Shown piece by piece: positions 5,348-5,575 of a DNA stretch of 5,575 nucleotides. Position 1 is the first letter of the stretch, and every line of letters starts with the position of its first letter. The notes beneath the pieces were generated by a model. That model saw only the letters and a list, made by a program, of their open reading frames with translations. It was not told where the DNA came from and ran no database searches. The position numbers and the translations under genes were made by a program. Source of the stretch: Actinomycetota bacterium (GTDB lineage: Bacteria > Actinomycetota > AC-67); assembly GCA_005883175.1 (NCBI GenBank), contig VAYV01000133.1, positions 1-5,575 on the forward strand, written 5' to 3'.

Positions 5348-5353
5348 ATTATC
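5348..5353 (-). promoter_or_regulatory. Candidate -10 box of lysA (GATAAT)
   Basis: The minus strand reads GATAAT in the 63-bp gap between the upstream gene and lysA, a 5/6 match to consensus. It predicts a start near 5341 and a leader of about 28 bases. No recognisable -35 lies 17-18 bp upstream, so support is limited. Confidence 0.35.
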
Positions 5354-5376
5354 GTCTCGAAGTCGCTGATGCGCGC

Positions 5377-5575
5377 CTAGAAATATGTAGAAAGGACCTG
5401 CACGGCTGGCTTGGGTGTTCCATCGGAGCGATAGAGGCCGAAGTAGCGCTCCGGATCATGAGCCGCGAGCGACGTGAAGTCATTCTGGGTGTAGATCCCG
5501 GCCGTGCCAACGCCAACCTTGAGCGTGGCTTGCTCGACTGAAGAGATATAGGAGGCCTGATCCGATTCCTGTTCA
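5377..5575 (-). CDS. C-terminal end of a probable glycoside hydrolase (partial, cut by right edge)
   Basis: An open minus-strand frame enters from the right edge (first whole codon at 5574-5572) and runs 65 codons to a TAG at 5379-5377. The product ends with DPERYFGLYRSDGTPKPAVQVL. A Tyr/Trp-Gly-Leu-x-Arg-x-Asp-Gly-Thr-x-Lys-Pro-Ala pattern is typical of the last beta-strand/helix of TIM-barrel (clan A) glycoside hydrolases such as cellulase- or xylosidase-like enzymes, where the partner strand often carries Tyr-Thr (here GIYTQND). Catalytic residues lie outside the window, so family and activity cannot be assigned. Codons such as TCT, ACA, TAT, GGA and CCA are commoner here than in the neighbouring genes, so composition is slightly AT-richer. 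It lies 63 bp upstream of lysA on the same strand and is functionally unrelated to the amino-acid genes. Confidence 0.6.
   Translation of the reverse strand, partial: EQESDQASYISSVEQATLKVGVGTAGIYTQNDFTSLAAHDPERYFGLYRSDGTPKPAVQVLSTYF

Noticed and set aside
4219..5541. Plus-strand open frames opposite lysA, including one running to 5541
   Set aside because: They are antisense to an intact lysA and have Arg/Ala/Val-biased shadow composition. The real reading at the right edge is the minus frame ending at 5377.

Overview
The window looks like a chromosomal segment of a high-GC actinomycete-type bacterium (Actinomycetota; the exact class cannot be fixed from sequence alone). The reasons are the G/C-biased third codon positions, the lysA / hom / thrC neighbourhood typical of that phylum, GTG starts, a TATAAT-type promoter that leaves no leader before a start codon, and a regulator/small-protein pair resembling pairs known from Rhodococcus and Mycobacterium.

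Layout, left to right. Positions 1-780 (minus) are the first 260 codons of threonine synthase (thrC), cut by the left edge. It overlaps by 4 bp the end of homoserine dehydrogenase (hom, 777-2069, minus). A 97-bp divergent intergenic region separates hom from a rightward unit. That unit is a 118-residue XRE-family regulator (2167-2523) followed by a 110-residue, helix-rich, Lys/Ala-tailed phasin/HBHA-like small protein (2615-2947), which has its own promoter. A strong hairpin (2981-3005) closes this unit. Facing it is a minus-strand alpha/beta hydrolase (3025-3966), and upstream of that on the same strand is diaminopimelate decarboxylase (lysA, 4009-5313). The right edge holds the last 65 codons of a minus-strand gene (5377-5575) whose C-terminus resembles clan-A glycoside hydrolases.

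How the genes work together. LysA, Hom and ThrC belong to the aspartate-family amino-acid pathway (lysine and threonine branches). In many actinomycetes lysA, hom and thrC are adjacent; here the regulator, the small protein and the hydrolase sit between lysA and hom.

The most interesting element is the regulator/small-protein pair. Both promoters carry the same 18-bp inverted repeat (TGCTTG-N6-CAAGCA, at 2131-2148 and 2551-2568), each followed by an extended -10 (TGC-TATAAT and TGC-TATGGT). This predicts an autoregulated switch in which the regulator controls itself and the small protein. The architecture recalls the lipid-droplet protein/regulator pair MLDS/MLDSR of Rhodococcus, Rv0474-hbhA of Mycobacterium, and, by analogy, PhaR-phasin systems. 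A storage-granule or lipid-droplet role is an inference.
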